A DNA stretch of 14,475 bases from Chloroflexota bacterium (GTDB taxonomy: Bacteria; Chloroflexota; Ktedonobacteria; Ktedonobacterales; Ktedonobacteraceae). The stretch spans positions 1-14,475 of the forward strand of contig DAHVFL010000053.1 of NCBI GenBank assembly GCA_027316975.1, in the 5' to 3' direction. The notes beneath the pieces are model-generated. The model ran no database searches. It was not told where the DNA came from and saw only the letters and a program-made list of their open reading frames with translations. A program made the translations under genes and the position numbers. Position 1 is the first letter of the stretch. Every line of letters starts with the position of its first letter. Shown piece by piece: positions 13,805-14,475 of this stretch.

Positions 13805-14475
13805 ATGTCTCAGAAAATGATCGCGCCCGAGTTATTCCGCCCGCCGGTAGATTTTCCCGATGTTCCCTACGACCATCTGCTGCGTATGGCGGCTGAGCGC
13901 AATCCTGATCGCACGGCTATGATCTATCACGATATCCACCTGACCTACCGCGAAGTGGTCTCGATGGTCAATTGCGTCGCCAATGGGCTGCACAAACTGG
14001 GCCTGCGCAAAGGTGATCGCATCTGCCTGCTCACGCTCAACCGCCCCGAGTATACCATTACCTTCATCGGCGCAGCCACCATGGGCATCGTCGTCAGTCC
14101 CATGAACCCCGCGTACAAGGAGCGCGAAGTTGGCTACCAGTTGGAAAACTCCGAGGCGAACGCCATCCTGATCCAGCGCGAACTCTTGCCGCTACTTCAG
14201 GCCGTTCTTGCGCAAAAGTCGCTGCCCAACCTGAAACACATCATCGTGACAGGCGATACAGAACCAGAAGGGATACCCAACGCTATTTCATTCAACCGGC
14301 TGATGCGCGAATCATCGCCCAAACGTCCCCCGCATGTAGACATCAGCGTCGAAGACCTGGTTGCCCTGCCCTATTCCTCCGGCACAACTGGTTTCCCCAA
14401 AGGCGCTATGCTGACACATCGCAACCTGACCAGCAATAACCTGCAATTCACCACCGCGCTCAGAGTCAATCTGAC
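13805..14475 (+). CDS. acyl-CoA ligase (AMP-binding), N-terminal part
   Basis: The first 223 residues of a second ANL-superfamily acid-CoA ligase, cut by the right edge. The phosphate loop YSSGTTGFPKG (190-200) is intact and followed by AMLTHRNL; upstream, LTYREVVSMVNCVANGL and KGDRICLLTLNRPEY fit the N-terminal domain of 4-coumarate/long-chain ligases. The start at ATG 13805 has AAAGGA eight bases upstream; ATG 13801 is in another frame. The protein differs clearly from the ligase at 431-1996, so it is not a recent duplicate. It is transcribed away from the GxGYxYP gene from its own promoter. Substrate unknown. Confidence 0.92.
   Translation, partial: MSQKMIAPELFRPPVDFPDVPYDHLLRMAAERNPDRTAMIYHDIHLTYREVVSMVNCVANGLHKLGLRKGDRICLLTLNRPEYTITFIGAATMGIVVSPMNPAYKEREVGYQLENSEANAILIQRELLPLLQAVLAQKSLPNLKHIIVTGDTEPEGIPNAISFNRLMRESSPKRPPHVDISVEDLVALPYSSGTTGFPKGAMLTHRNLTSNNLQFTTALRVNL

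Overview
The window looks like a chromosomal piece of a spore-forming, actinomycete-like bacterium of the Chloroflexota (Ktedonobacteria is my best guess). The grounds are a complete mycofactocin core, a mid-to-high GC composition, and many long perfect inverted repeats between genes. The taxonomic call is inference; no rRNA or marker gene is present.

The centre is a mycofactocin (MFT) locus: the precursor peptide MftA (7396-7560, minus), its binding partner MftB (8527-8808, plus), the radical SAM maturase MftC (8832-9962, plus) and the glycosyltransferase MftF (10097-11581, minus). MftD, MftE, MftG and MftR are not in the window. The locus is split: mftA heads a long minus-strand series, mftBC is a plus-strand pair behind its own good promoter, mftF converges on mftC, and a DUF1697 gene with REP-like repeats sits between mftA and mftB.

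The minus-strand series runs from mftA leftward: mycofactocin-type short-chain dehydrogenase (its start overlaps the end of mftA), a ChlI-ChlD (AAA+/VWA) fusion, a zinc-dependent NDMA-type alcohol dehydrogenase, a stand-alone ChlI-like AAA+ ATPase, an acyl-CoA ligase, and the N-terminus of a cytochrome P450 cut by the left edge. Gaps are 70-145 bp with at least one internal promoter, so it is a directon rather than one tight operon. The enzyme set suggests oxidative breakdown of an alcohol, terpenoid, steroid or fatty compound: hydroxylation (P450), oxidation by two MFT-linked dehydrogenases, and CoA activation. The two chelatase-type ATPases around the alcohol dehydrogenase have no chelatase large subunit nearby. 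They may be a MoxR/VWA-like activation machine for the dehydrogenase; this is the most intriguing idea in the window and is inference.

Right of mftF lies a GxGYxYP-family protein (11682-13382, minus) whose middle carries a 36-bp tandem repeat and a 32-bp perfect inverted repeat inside the reading frame. Then comes a 420-bp repeat-rich spacer, a well-formed promoter with dyads, and the N-terminus of a second acyl-CoA ligase (13805 to the right edge, plus).

Inverted repeats are a second theme. At least eight lie in the window, most with 23-32 bp near-perfect arms. In three cases an arm supplies the TAG stop codon of a neighbouring gene (mftC, mftF, GxGYxYP gene).
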